Positions 52,322 to 60,843 of a stretch of 64,000 bases of DNA are shown piece after piece. The DNA is from Hydrogenophaga intermedia. GTDB taxonomy: Bacteria; Pseudomonadota; Gammaproteobacteria; Burkholderiales; Burkholderiaceae_C. The translations under genes and the position numbers were made by a program. The stretch covers positions 248,001 to 312,000 of the forward strand of contig NZ_JAMBNO010000002.1 in assembly GCF_023715105.1 (NCBI RefSeq). The letters run 5' to 3'. Below the pieces are notes generated by a model. It was not told the origin of the DNA and ran no database searches. It saw only the letters and a program-made list of their open reading frames with translations. Position 1 is the stretch's first letter. Every line of letters starts with the position of its first letter.

Positions 52322-53508
52322 CGGGGTTGCCGTTTGGCGATGCCCATGATTTTCGTGAGGATGCCGAGCATCACCTCGTCGGCCCCGCCGCCGATGGAGG
52401 CCAGGCGCCCATCGCGGTACATGCGCGAGACCTTGTTCTCCAGCGTGAAGCCCATGCCGCCCCAGAACTGCAGGCAGGTGTCGGGCACCAGGCGGTTCAG
52501 CCGCCCGGCCTTGAGCTTGGCCATGGTGGCCCACTCGGTCACGTCCTCGCCGGCCACGTAACGCTCGCACGACAGGTAGGTCAGCGCGCGCAGCGATTCC
52601 ACCTCGGTCTTGAGTTCGGCCAGCTTGAACTGCACCCACTGCTGGTCGGCCAACGTGCTGCCGAACAGCTTGCGCTCCTGCGCCCACTCGATGGTCCAGT
52701 CGATGCAGTTGTTCAGGCTCTGCAACGTGCTCGCGGCGCACCACAGGCGCTCTTCCTGGAACTGCTGCATCTGGTAGATGAAGCCCGCGCCTTCCTGGCC
52801 GATGCGGTAGCGCTGCGGCACACGCACCTCGTCGAAGTAGATGAGGCCGGTGTCGCTGCTGTGCATGCCGATCTTGCGGATCTTCTTGCCGACCTCGAAA
52901 CCTTTCACCGTCTTGCCGTTCTCGCGGATCGGCACCATGACCAGGCTCTTGTTCTTGTGATTGCTGTTGCCCGCTCCGCTCTGGCCCTCGCTGGTGTTCA
53001 CCAGCAGGCAGATCCAGTCGGCCTGCAGGCTGTTGGTGATCCACATCTTCTGGCCGGTGATGACGTAGTCGTCGCCGTCCTTTCGGGCGTAGGTCTTGAT
53101 GTTGGCCACGTCGCTGCCGGCGCCGGGCTCGCTCACGCCGATGGCGCCCACCGTCTCGCCGCGAATCGCAGGCGCCAGGAACTGCGCCTTGAGTTCCTCG
53201 CTGCCGAAGCGCGCGAGCGCGGGCGTGGCCATGTCGGTCTGCACGCCGATGGCCATGGGCACGCCACCGCAGTGGATGTGGCCCAGCGTCTCGGCCATGG
53301 CCACGCTGTAGCTGTAGTCCAGACCGGCGCCGCCGTGGGCTTCGGGCTTGGTCAGGCCCAGCAGGCCCAGGTCGCCCAGGCCCTTGAAGACCTCGTGCGC
53401 GGGGAACATCTCGGCCGCTTCCCATTCGTCCACGTGCGGGTTGATGTGGTCGTCGATGAAGCGCTTGAGCGTCTTCTGGATCTCGCGGTGTTCGTGCGTG
53501 AACTGCAT
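52318..53508 (-). CDS. Acyl-CoA dehydrogenase, citronellyl-CoA dehydrogenase (AtuD)-like
   Basis: A 396-residue acyl-CoA dehydrogenase. NPHVDEWEAAEMFPAHEVFK, GGAGLDYSYSVAMAETLGH and GGVPMAIGVQTDMATPALAR match the citronellyl-CoA dehydrogenase group, and QFWGGMGFTLENKVSRMYRD with GGGADEVMLGIL closes the protein. The reaction would be citronellyl-CoA to geranyl-CoA. Upstream CAGGAGACAC supports the ATG at 53508. The assignment is from remembered family sequence, not a search. Confidence 0.82.
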   Translation of the reverse strand: MQFTHEHREIQKTLKRFIDDHINPHVDEWEAAEMFPAHEVFKGLGDLGLLGLTKPEAHGGAGLDYSYSVAMAETLGHIHCGGVPMAIGVQTDMATPALARFGSEELKAQFLAPAIRGETVGAIGVSEPGAGSDVANIKTYARKDGDDYVITGQKMWITNSLQADWICLLVNTSEGQSGAGNSNHKNKSLVMVPIRENGKTVKGFEVGKKIRKIGMHSSDTGLIYFDEVRVPQRYRIGQEGAGFIYQMQQFQEERLWCAASTLQSLNNCIDWTIEWAQERKLFGSTLADQQWVQFKLAELKTEVESLRALTYLSCERYVAGEDVTEWATMAKLKAGRLNRLVPDTCLQFWGGMGFTLENKVSRMYRDGRLASIGGGADEVMLGILTKIMGIAKRQPR

Positions 53509-53531
53509 GGTGTGTCTCCTGTGGGAATGCG

Positions 53532-55145
53532 CTACATCCTCGCCACGCCGAACGGCAGTGGCCGGGGGGTTCGGGCGGCGGCCTCGGCGCAGGTGTCGAG
53601 GCAGAAGATGAGCACGGCGCGCGTGTCGCGCGGGTCGATCACGCCGTCGTCGAGCACGAGGCCGCTGGTGTGGAAGGCGTCGGCCTGGCTTTCGAACACC
53701 TGCACGATCTGGTCGAACTGCTGCTGCATCTGCGCCGGGTCGGGCTTGATGCCTTTGCGCGCGTAACCAGCCTCAGCCACGATCTGCATGGTGCGCGCGG
53801 CCTGCTCGCCACCCATGACCGCGGTGCGCGCGTTGGGCCAGCTGAACAGGAAGCGCGGCTCGAAGCCGCGCCCGCACATGCCGTAGTTGCCGGCGCCGAA
53901 CGAAGCCCCGCACTGGATGGTGATCTGCGGCACGGTGGCGCCGGTGACGGCCTGGATCATCTTGCTGCCATGCTTGATCATGCCGCCCTGCTCGCTGTCC
54001 TTGCCCACCATGTAGCCGGTGGTGTTCTGCAGGTAGACGATGGGATGGCCGAGCTGGCACATCCACTGGATGAAGTGCGTGGCCTTGTTGGCGCCGGGCA
54101 CGTCGATGGGGCCGTTGTTGCTGATGAAGCCCACCGCATGGCCGCCGATACGCGCCTGCACGCACAGCGTGGCCGCGCCGTAGAGCGGCTTGAATTCGAG
54201 CAGTTCGGAGCCATCGGCGATGCGCGCCATGACCTCGCGCATGTCCAGCGGCTCTCGGTGGTGCGCGGGCATGAGCGCGAGCAGGTCGTCGGTGGGCAGC
54301 GCGGGTTCGGCGAACGCAGGCGCGGCGTGTCGCGCGAAGCCATCCCGCACCTGATCGACGATGCGCCGCGCAATACCCAGTGCCTCGCGGTCGTCCTCCG
54401 CCAGGTACTCGCCCAGGCCCGACACGCTGGTGTGCATCTCGGCGCCGCCCAGTTCCTCCTCGGTGGCCACTTCACCGGTGGCGGCTTTCAGCAACGGTGG
54501 CCCGGCCAGGAAGGCGCGCGAGCGCCCGCGCACCATCACCACGATGTCGCTCAGGCCCGGCATGTAGGCCCCGCCCGCGGTGCCCGAGCCGTGCTGCACC
54601 GTGATCACCGGCAGGCCCGCGGCCGAATGGCGCGCGAGGTTGCGGAACAGCGAGCCACCGTGCACGAAGCCCTCGACCTTGTACTTGGTGAGGTTGGCGC
54701 CCGCGCTCTCCACCAGGTGCACAAACGGCAGCTTGTTTTCGAGCGCGATGTCCTGCACGCGCAGGATCTTCTCCAGCCCGCGCGGCTGGATGGCGCCGGC
54801 CTCGATGCCCGAGTCGCTGGCCACCACCATGCAGCGCACGCCCGCGATGAAGCCGATGCCCGCGACCACCCCACCGCCGGCCACGGATTTAGACGGGTCC
54901 TTGGTGTCCTGCCCGAAGCCGGCGATGGAGCACAGCGGCAGCCAGGGTGCGCCCGGGTCGATCAGCAGCGCAATGCGCTCGCGCGGAAGCAGCTGGCCGC
55001 GCTTGTCGAACACCGGCTTGCTCTGCGCCGACGCAGCCGCGGCGCGCGCCTCAATGGCACGCAGCTGCGCAATGCGCTCCAGCATGGCCGTGCGGCGCGC
55101 CTGCGCGACCTCGCTGTGCGGGTTGAAGGCAGACGCGAAGCTCAT
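53532..55145 (-). CDS. Acyl-CoA carboxylase beta (carboxyltransferase) subunit, AtuC-like
   Basis: A 537-residue carboxyltransferase with N and C crotonase-like halves. KRGQLLPRERIALLIDPGAP and HGSGTAGGAYMPGLSD lie in the first half; VGFISNNGPIDVPGANKATH and GASFGAGNYGMCGRGFEPRF in the second. Where methylcrotonyl-CoA carboxylases usually have EVFPDRDHFGRIF, this one has VEGFVHGGSLFRN, so a different acyl group is likely. Pairs with the alpha subunit at 49575. ATG overlaps the SDR stop (ATGA). Confidence 0.85.
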   Translation of the reverse strand: MSFASAFNPHSEVAQARRTAMLERIAQLRAIEARAAAASAQSKPVFDKRGQLLPRERIALLIDPGAPWLPLCSIAGFGQDTKDPSKSVAGGGVVAGIGFIAGVRCMVVASDSGIEAGAIQPRGLEKILRVQDIALENKLPFVHLVESAGANLTKYKVEGFVHGGSLFRNLARHSAAGLPVITVQHGSGTAGGAYMPGLSDIVVMVRGRSRAFLAGPPLLKAATGEVATEEELGGAEMHTSVSGLGEYLAEDDREALGIARRIVDQVRDGFARHAAPAFAEPALPTDDLLALMPAHHREPLDMREVMARIADGSELLEFKPLYGAATLCVQARIGGHAVGFISNNGPIDVPGANKATHFIQWMCQLGHPIVYLQNTTGYMVGKDSEQGGMIKHGSKMIQAVTGATVPQITIQCGASFGAGNYGMCGRGFEPRFLFSWPNARTAVMGGEQAARTMQIVAEAGYARKGIKPDPAQMQQQFDQIVQVFESQADAFHTSGLVLDDGVIDPRDTRAVLIFCLDTCAEAAARTPRPLPFGVARM

Positions 55146-56032
55146 GACTGGAACACCTTGGGCGTGACGTAGCGGTGAAAGCCGTCGAAGGGCTTCACCG
55201 CGTCGCGTTGCTGCGCCTCGGCCGGCGCGGCGATGTCGCCCCAGCCCAGGCGCACCTGCGGACGCGCCCCGTCCACCCGCAGCACGCTGCCGCTGATGAA
55301 GCTGGCCGCGGGCGAGAGCAGGAAGGCAATCGCCGCACTCGTCTCGGCCTCGTTGCCGAAGCGCCCCAGCGGCACGGTCTCGCGCATCTCGCGCAGCATG
55401 GGGCCAGCCTCGGGCGGGTAGTGGTCCATGCCGCTGGAGGCGATGTAGCCCGGCGCCACCGCGTTCACCCGCACGCCGCTCTTCGCCCATTCGAGCGCCG
55501 CGGTTTCGGTGAAGCTCACCATGCCCGCGCGCGCCGCGCCGCTGTGGCCCATGCCGGGCATGCTGCCCCACATGTCGGCCACGATGTTCACTACCGAGCC
55601 GCCGTGAGCTTGCATGCTCTGCAAGAAACATTCGCGCGCCACCAGGAAGCCGCCGGTGAGGTTGGTGTCGATCACGGCCTGCCATCCCTTGGCAGAGATC
55701 TTTTCCAGCGGGCTGATGTACTGGCCGCCGGCGTTGTTGACCAGGCAGTGGATGCGCCCGTGCGTGACCACGATGGCCGTCACCAGCGCCTGCACCGCGG
55801 CTTCGTCGCGGATGTCGGCGGCGTGAAAGCTCGCGTACCCGCCATCGACCACGATCTCCTCGGCCACCGTCTGCAGTTTCTCCAGCTTGCGGCCGACCAG
55901 CACCACGTGCGCCCCGAGCGAGGCGAGTTCGTGCGCGGTGCAGCGGCCGATACCCGAGCCGCCGCCCGTGACCACGATGACCTGGCCCGCGAACAGGCCG
56001 GGGCGAAAGGCGGAGCGGTATCGGGTGTTCAT
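55142..56032 (-). CDS. Short-chain dehydrogenase/reductase, AtuB-like position
   Basis: A 296-residue SDR. VIVVTGGGSGIGRCTAHELA is the cofactor loop, LVNNAGGQY the NNAG motif; in the catalytic region the sequence reads WGSMPGMGHSGAARAGMVSF, where the usual Tyr of YxxxK is replaced by His and the Lys by Ala/Arg, so the classical catalytic pair is not intact. VAPGYIASSGMDHY follows. It may use a different chemistry, for example 2,4-dienoyl-CoA reductase-like. It starts 2 nt after the TetR stop. Confidence 0.82.
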   Translation of the reverse strand: MNTRYRSAFRPGLFAGQVIVVTGGGSGIGRCTAHELASLGAHVVLVGRKLEKLQTVAEEIVVDGGYASFHAADIRDEAAVQALVTAIVVTHGRIHCLVNNAGGQYISPLEKISAKGWQAVIDTNLTGGFLVARECFLQSMQAHGGSVVNIVADMWGSMPGMGHSGAARAGMVSFTETAALEWAKSGVRVNAVAPGYIASSGMDHYPPEAGPMLREMRETVPLGRFGNEAETSAAIAFLLSPAASFISGSVLRVDGARPQVRLGWGDIAAPAEAQQRDAVKPFDGFHRYVTPKVFQS

Positions 56033-56034
56033 GC

Positions 56035-56694
56035 TCAGTCCTTCAGGAACAGTTGCAGCGCGGTCTCGGTGAGGTCGTCCAGCGTGGCGCGGCCGTCGGC
56101 CACGTACCACTGCGCGGCCCAGTTGAGCGCGCCGAACAGCATGAGCCGGGCGACGCGCGGGTCGCCCGCGAGCGCGCCTTCACGGTGCAGGGCCTGCAGC
56201 ACCGGCATCCACACGGCTTCGTAGTCGTCCTTGAGGCGATTGACGGCGCGCTTTTGCTCGTCGGAGAGCACGCGCCACTCATAGAGCATCACGGGGATGT
56301 GGTCGCTCTCTGGCCCGAGCAGGTTGTCGAAATGACCGCGCACCAGCACGCGCAGGCATTCACGCGCCGACAGCGGCGTGGGCGAGGCCGCCACCGCCGC
56401 GGCCATGCGCTCGCGCTGGTGCGCCAGCGCGCGTTCCATGCCCTCTTCCATCACCGCGGCCAGCAGGGCCTCCTTGCTTTCGAAGTGATAGAAGGGCGAT
56501 CCCGAGCGCATGCCCACCGCGGCCGCGATGTCGCGTGTGCTGGTGGCCGAAAAGCCCTGCTGACGAAACAGCCGCGCGGCGGCGCGCAGCAGGGCCTGGC
56601 GGCGGTTGCCGTCGTCGCGCTCATCGGCGGTCTTGCGGGGGCGGCCGCGGCTGCGGCGCGGGAGGGGTTCAACCAGCGGGGCGTGGGCGTCCAT
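56035..56694 (-). CDS. TetR-family repressor of the carboxylase operon, AtuR-like position
   Basis: A 219-residue TetR regulator. The N terminus is Arg/Pro rich (RRSRGRPRKTADERD), then the helix-turn-helix ALLRAAARLFRQQGFSATST and AVGMRSGSPFYHFESKEALL. It is the first gene of the operon it probably represses. The ATG at 56694 is chosen; the frame extends to a TTG three codons up. The ligand is likely a pathway acyl-CoA, by analogy with AtuR and related proteins. Confidence 0.88.
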   Translation of the reverse strand: MDAHAPLVEPLPRRSRGRPRKTADERDDGNRRQALLRAAARLFRQQGFSATSTRDIAAAVGMRSGSPFYHFESKEALLAAVMEEGMERALAHQRERMAAAVAASPTPLSARECLRVLVRGHFDNLLGPESDHIPVMLYEWRVLSDEQKRAVNRLKDDYEAVWMPVLQALHREGALAGDPRVARLMLFGALNWAAQWYVADGRATLDDLTETALQLFLKD

Positions 56695-56721
56695 TGGCCG
56701 CAAACATAGCAGCGGGATTCA

Positions 56722-56749
56722 TTTATAGCAAGCGGTTGCTTGGTGAAAA
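56722..56749 (-). promoter_or_regulatory. Promoter of the TetR-carboxylase operon with palindromic operator in its spacer
   Basis: On the minus strand TTTTCA (56749..56744) and TATAAA (56727..56722) are 16 bp apart. The spacer holds CAAGC-N4-GCTTG (56729-56742), a perfect inverted repeat of the kind bound by TetR regulators of fatty-acid and leucine/terpene catabolism. Bound repressor would occlude both hexamers. Confidence 0.7.
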
Positions 56750-56849
56750 TAAGCGCCCCCTGTCGCGTCGGTGCCGCGTGAACGCTGCCCGGGTGCCGTT
56801 CGCCCGACCGGGCCGACGGGGTTTTCCCGCACCGCTAGGCTGTGCACCC

Positions 56850-58259
56850 ATGAACCGACGCGAGTTGCTGCACACGCTGGCGGGCGCCCCGCTGATCACC
56901 CTGCCGGGTTTCGCCCAGGCACAGGGTCCGCGAAGCCTCAGCCCCGCGCCCGCCGCGCTGGCCGCCGCGGGCGAAACCGCCCTGCCCGTCTGGGCCTACG
57001 ACGCCAGCGTGCCCGGCCCGGTGTTGCGCTACCGCCGTGGCGACTGGCTCGACATCGACCTGAACAACCAGTTGCCCGAGGCCACCACCGTGCACTGGCA
57101 CGGCATCCGCCTGCCCAACGCCATGGACGGCGTGCCGCACCTCACGCAGGCACCGATCGAGCCCGGCGCGCGCTTTCGCTACCGCTTCAAGCTGCCGGAC
57201 AGCGGCACCTATTGGTACCACCCGCACCTGGGCGCGGCCGAGCAGCTGGAACGCGGTCTGGCCGGCGCGCTGGTGGTGGAGGACGACTCACCCCCGCCGG
57301 TGGACCAGGACATCGTGTGGCTGCTCGACGACTGGCGGCTCGATGCGCAGGGCCGCATTGCCGAGGACTTTTACCGCTTCCACGACGTGGCGCACGCGGG
57401 CCGCCTGGGCCAGCGCCTCACGGTGAACGGTGCGCTGCGGCCCGAGCTGGCCTTGCGCACCGGCCAGCGTGTGCGGCTGCGGCTGGTGAACGCCGCCAAC
57501 GCGCGTCTGTTCGCGCTGCAGCCCGAGCCGGGCATCAACGCCTGGCTGATCGCGCGCGACGGCATGCCCGCGCCGCAGGCCGTGCCGTGGGACGCGCCGC
57601 TGCTCATCGGCCCCGGCATGCGCGCCGACGTGGTGGTGGACGCGGTGCGCGCCGGGCGCTTTGCCATCCGCCAGTTCAACGGCCGCGAGGCCGAAGCGCT
57701 GGCCACGCTGGTGGTCGGTGGCGCCAACGACACCGCCCCGCGCCCCGCGCCCGTTCCCTCGCCCTACACGCCGCCGCCCGAGCCCATGCTGGCCGGGGCG
57801 GTGCTGCACACGATGCGCCTGGGCGGCGGCGCGCGCAGCCGCGAAGGATGGCCCGCCGACACGCCCGAGGCGCGCGCGGCACGCCAGCAGCGCCGCGCCG
57901 CGGGCGCGCGCGAGGCAGACCCGGTGTGGACCATCAACGGCCAGGCGCACGTGGGTGACCACCACGGCCACCACCCACCCGCGTTTCGCGTGCCACAGGG
58001 CCGCAGCGTGCGCATCGCGTTCGAGAACCCCACCGCCTGGTGGCACCCGATGCACCTGCACGGCCACCACTTCAAGGTGCTGTCGCGCAACGGTGAGCCA
58101 CTCACCGAAGCGGCTTGGCGCGACACGGTGCTGCTGGCCCCGGGGGATCGCGCGGAGGTGGCCTTCGTGGCCGACAACCCGGGCCGCTGGCTGATCCACT
58201 GCCACGTGCTCGAACACCACGCCGGCGGCATGGGCACCCACTTTGAAGTGATGGCCTAG
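56850..58259 (+). CDS. Multicopper oxidase, Tat-exported
   Basis: A 469-residue periplasmic multicopper oxidase. The N terminus MNRRELLHTLAGAPLITLPG is a twin-arginine-like signal. Copper sites are complete: TVHWHGIRLPN, TYWYHPHLG, WWHPMHLHGHHF and LIHCHVLEHHAGGMG (type 1 Cys-His with Met). A short His-rich segment GDHHGHHPP precedes the third site. Likely a copper-resistance or laccase-like oxidase. It lacks an obvious Met-rich loop as in CueO. Confidence 0.9.
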   Translation: MNRRELLHTLAGAPLITLPGFAQAQGPRSLSPAPAALAAAGETALPVWAYDASVPGPVLRYRRGDWLDIDLNNQLPEATTVHWHGIRLPNAMDGVPHLTQAPIEPGARFRYRFKLPDSGTYWYHPHLGAAEQLERGLAGALVVEDDSPPPVDQDIVWLLDDWRLDAQGRIAEDFYRFHDVAHAGRLGQRLTVNGALRPELALRTGQRVRLRLVNAANARLFALQPEPGINAWLIARDGMPAPQAVPWDAPLLIGPGMRADVVVDAVRAGRFAIRQFNGREAEALATLVVGGANDTAPRPAPVPSPYTPPPEPMLAGAVLHTMRLGGGARSREGWPADTPEARAARQQRRAAGAREADPVWTINGQAHVGDHHGHHPPAFRVPQGRSVRIAFENPTAWWHPMHLHGHHFKVLSRNGEPLTEAAWRDTVLLAPGDRAEVAFVADNPGRWLIHCHVLEHHAGGMGTHFEVMA

Positions 58260-58275
58260 GGGCGGCGGAGCCCCT
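58258..58275. terminator. Small hairpin spanning the convergent stops of the oxidase and egtD
   Basis: AGGGGC and GCCCCT form a 6-bp stem with a 6-nt loop between, and overlap both stop codons. No T tract on either side, so termination strength is doubtful. Confidence 0.35.
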
Positions 58276-59288
58276 CAGGCCTTCGCGCGACAGACCACAA
58301 GCGCGTAGGGCAGCTCCGGGTCCTCGAACCAGGCGTGCAGCGCGAAGCCGCACTGGCTGGCCATGGCCTCCACGCCTGCGCGCTCGTACTTCTGCGATTG
58401 CTCGGTGTAGATCACCTCGCCCGGCTCGAAACCGAAGGACTGGCCCAGCACCCGGCTGTGCACCGACTGTGCCCGAAGGCTCACGAGGAAGCTGCGGGCC
58501 ACGCCTTGCAACGGGCAATAGCTCGCGTAATGGCGAAAGGCGGCCAGGTCGAAATCCATGCCGAGTTCGCGGTTGAGGCGGCGCAGCAGGTTGAGGTTGA
58601 AGGCAGCGGTCACGCCCTCGGGGTCGTCGTAGGCCGCCAGCACGGTGCTGGGGTCCTTGCGCAAATCAAGACCCAGCATGAGGCTGTCGCCAGGCCGCAG
58701 GTGCGCGCGTACGCGGCGCAGGAAGCGGTTCGCCTCGGCATCGGTGAAGTTGCCAAGGTTGCTGCCCAGGAACAGCGCCACCTGGTGGCGCCGTGCCTGC
58801 GGCAGCGGCCAGGTCTGGAAGTAATCGCCGCACAAGGGGTGTACCGAGAGCGCCGGCAATTGCCGCGTCGCGCGCTGCCCGAGGCGTTCGAGCGCCTGCG
58901 CCGAGATGTCCATGGGCCGGTAGCTCAGGCTGGCGCCGGCCTTGAGCCATTCGCGGCACAGTGCCAGCGTCTTGCGGCCGTCGCCACTGCCGAGTTCGAG
59001 CAGTTCCATGGGCGCGCCGGTGGGCGTCAGCGCGGCCAGCAGCGCGCGCGCGTGGCGCCGCAGCAAGCGTGCCTCGACCCGCGTGGGGTAGTAGGCGGGC
59101 AGCCGCATGATGCGCTCGAACAGCCGCGAGCCTTGCGCGTCGTAGAAGTACTTCGAGGACAGCTGCTTGGGCAAGGCGCTCAGGCCGCGCATCACATCGC
59201 CGGCCAGGGTGCCCTCGGCGGCATCGGTGTGCGGCCCATCGGCCGCCAGCGCGCTGACCGTGGCGGGAAGTCGGTGATGTTTGCTCAT
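58275..59288 (-). CDS. egtD: L-histidine N-alpha-methyltransferase EgtD
   Basis: EgtD trimethylates histidine to hercynine, the first step of ergothioneine synthesis. The 337-residue protein has LSSKYFYDAQGSRLFERIM, SAM motif MELLELGSGDGRKT, ALFLGSNLGNFTDAEANRFL and AAYDDPEGVTAAFNLNLLRR, all characteristic of EgtD. ATG at 59288 overlaps the egtB stop (ATGA). Confidence 0.94.
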   Translation of the reverse strand: MSKHHRLPATVSALAADGPHTDAAEGTLAGDVMRGLSALPKQLSSKYFYDAQGSRLFERIMRLPAYYPTRVEARLLRRHARALLAALTPTGAPMELLELGSGDGRKTLALCREWLKAGASLSYRPMDISAQALERLGQRATRQLPALSVHPLCGDYFQTWPLPQARRHQVALFLGSNLGNFTDAEANRFLRRVRAHLRPGDSLMLGLDLRKDPSTVLAAYDDPEGVTAAFNLNLLRRLNRELGMDFDLAAFRHYASYCPLQGVARSFLVSLRAQSVHSRVLGQSFGFEPGEVIYTEQSQKYERAGVEAMASQCGFALHAWFEDPELPYALVVCRAKA

Positions 59289-60487
59289 CGGGCGAGGCGA
59301 ATGCCGGTGTACTGCCAGCGCAGCGGTGGCTGGAAGAAGTTGCGGTAGGTGAGCCGGGCATGGCCGGGCGGCGTGGCAAACGAAGCACCACGCAACACCT
59401 GTTGCCCGACCATGAACTTGCCGTTGTACTCGCCCACGGCGCCGTCGGCGCGGCGAAAACCCGGGTACGGTGTGTAGGCGCTGGCCGTCCATTCCCAGCG
59501 CAGCCCCCAGGCCATGCCGTCGGCGGCCGCCACCTCCCATTCGGCCTCGGTGGGCAGGCGCGCGCCCGCCCAGTCGGCGTAGGCGCTGGCCTCGAACCAG
59601 TTCACGTGGGTCACGGGGGCGTTGGGCGGCAGCGGTTGCGGGCCGCGCAGGGTCTGGTGCCACCACTGGCCGTCGTCGCCGCGAAACCAGTACATCGGCG
59701 CGCGTTCGCCGCTGGCGGTGCGCCAGTCCCAGCCGTCGGCGTGCCAGTGTCGCGGGGTGTCGTAGCCCCCGGCGTCCATGAACGCCAGGTAATCGGCATT
59801 GCTCACCAGCCGGTCCGCCAGCGCATGGGGCTGCAGCAAGACCTCGTGGCGCGCGCCCTCGTTGTCAAACCCGAAACCCCCGCCCGCATGACCGATGGCG
59901 CACACGCCACCGGGATGCGAGCGCCAGCGCAGTGTGCGTGGTTGTTCGGGATGCTCCTGGCCGACGGCGATGGCGTGCGTGTCGTGCGTGTCGTGCGTGA
60001 GGTACGCAGGGCGCAGCGGGTTGTGGCCCAGGATGAACTTGATGTCGGTCAGCAGCAGCTCCTGGTGTTGCTGTTCGTGTTGCAGGCCGAGTTCCAGCCG
60101 TTCGAGCCAGCGCGCTTCGGGCCGTGTGTCGAGCCACGCCAGCACGGCCGCGTCCACGTGCGCGCGGTAGGCCATCACCTCGCTCACGGTCGGTCGGCTC
60201 AGGTGGCCCCGTTGCGCACGCGGCACGCGCGCGCCTTCGCTCTCGTAGTAGCTGTTGAAGAGGAAACCGTAGGCCGGATGGAACGGTGCGTGCCCGGGCA
60301 CGGCCTGCGCCAACAGCAAGGTCTCGAAGAACCAGGTGGTGTGTGCCAGGTGCCATTTCGGCGGGCTCACGTCGACCACTGGCTGCACCACGTGGTCCTC
60401 CACCGCCAGTGGCGCGCACAGGCTGACGCTGCGGGCGCGGATCTCGCTGAAGCGCAGGGCGAGTTCGCCCAGGTCGTCGCGGCGCAT
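59285..60487 (-). CDS. egtB: Ergothioneine biosynthesis sulfoxide synthase EgtB
   Basis: EgtB is the non-haem iron enzyme that joins hercynine to a thiol (gamma-glutamylcysteine or cysteine) with O2. The 400-residue protein has a DinB-like N-terminal half with iron ligands in WHLAHTTWFFE and HEQQHQELLL, and a formylglycine-enzyme-like C-terminal half (THVNWFEASAYADWAGARLP, then TEAEWEVAA). The segment THDTHDTHAIA comes from short DNA repeats. Shares one nucleotide with the DUF427 stop and 4 nt with egtD. EgtA, EgtC and EgtE genes are not in view. Confidence 0.94.
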   Translation of the reverse strand: MRRDDLGELALRFSEIRARSVSLCAPLAVEDHVVQPVVDVSPPKWHLAHTTWFFETLLLAQAVPGHAPFHPAYGFLFNSYYESEGARVPRAQRGHLSRPTVSEVMAYRAHVDAAVLAWLDTRPEARWLERLELGLQHEQQHQELLLTDIKFILGHNPLRPAYLTHDTHDTHAIAVGQEHPEQPRTLRWRSHPGGVCAIGHAGGGFGFDNEGARHEVLLQPHALADRLVSNADYLAFMDAGGYDTPRHWHADGWDWRTASGERAPMYWFRGDDGQWWHQTLRGPQPLPPNAPVTHVNWFEASAYADWAGARLPTEAEWEVAAADGMAWGLRWEWTASAYTPYPGFRRADGAVGEYNGKFMVGQQVLRGASFATPPGHARLTYRNFFQPPLRWQYTGIRLAR

Positions 60488-60768
60488 CAGGGGCTGACCT
60501 GCACGCCGCGCCAGAACGCCACACGATCGCGCACGCTCTCGGCCTCGGGCTTGGGGTCGGGATAGAACCAGACCGCATCGCGGTTGAGCTCGCCGTTCAC
60601 CAGCAGGCTGTGGTAGCTGGCCTCGCCCTTCCAGGGGCAGAACGTGTGGTGGTTGCTGGGCTGCAGGTACTCGGCCCGCAGCGAACCGGCGGGGAAATAG
60701 GCGTTGCCTTCAACCAGGACGATGTCGTCGCTCTCGGCCACGACAACGCCGTTCCAGATCGCTTTCAT
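60487..60768 (-). CDS. DUF427 family protein
   Basis: A 93-residue DUF427 protein: MKAIWNGVVVAESDD, NAYFPAGSL, TFCPWKGEASYHSL and AVWFYPDPKPEA are the family blocks. Function unknown. First gene of a three-gene set with egtB and egtD (TGATG junction), so possibly linked to ergothioneine or nucleoside-type small molecules. Confidence 0.92.
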   Translation of the reverse strand: MKAIWNGVVVAESDDIVLVEGNAYFPAGSLRAEYLQPSNHHTFCPWKGEASYHSLLVNGELNRDAVWFYPDPKPEAESVRDRVAFWRGVQVSP

Positions 60769-60843
60769 GCACTCTCCCGGGGTGTGTTGGGGATGGGTCG
60801 CATGCTGGTTCGATTTCTTTCACGACGCCACCCTTGGCGCGGC

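Noticed and set aside
47948-56694. Reading the operon as leucine catabolism (liu)
   Set aside because: No HMG-CoA lyase and no MerR regulator; the dehydrogenase and hydratase look AtuD/AtuE-like. Not fully excluded without phylogeny.
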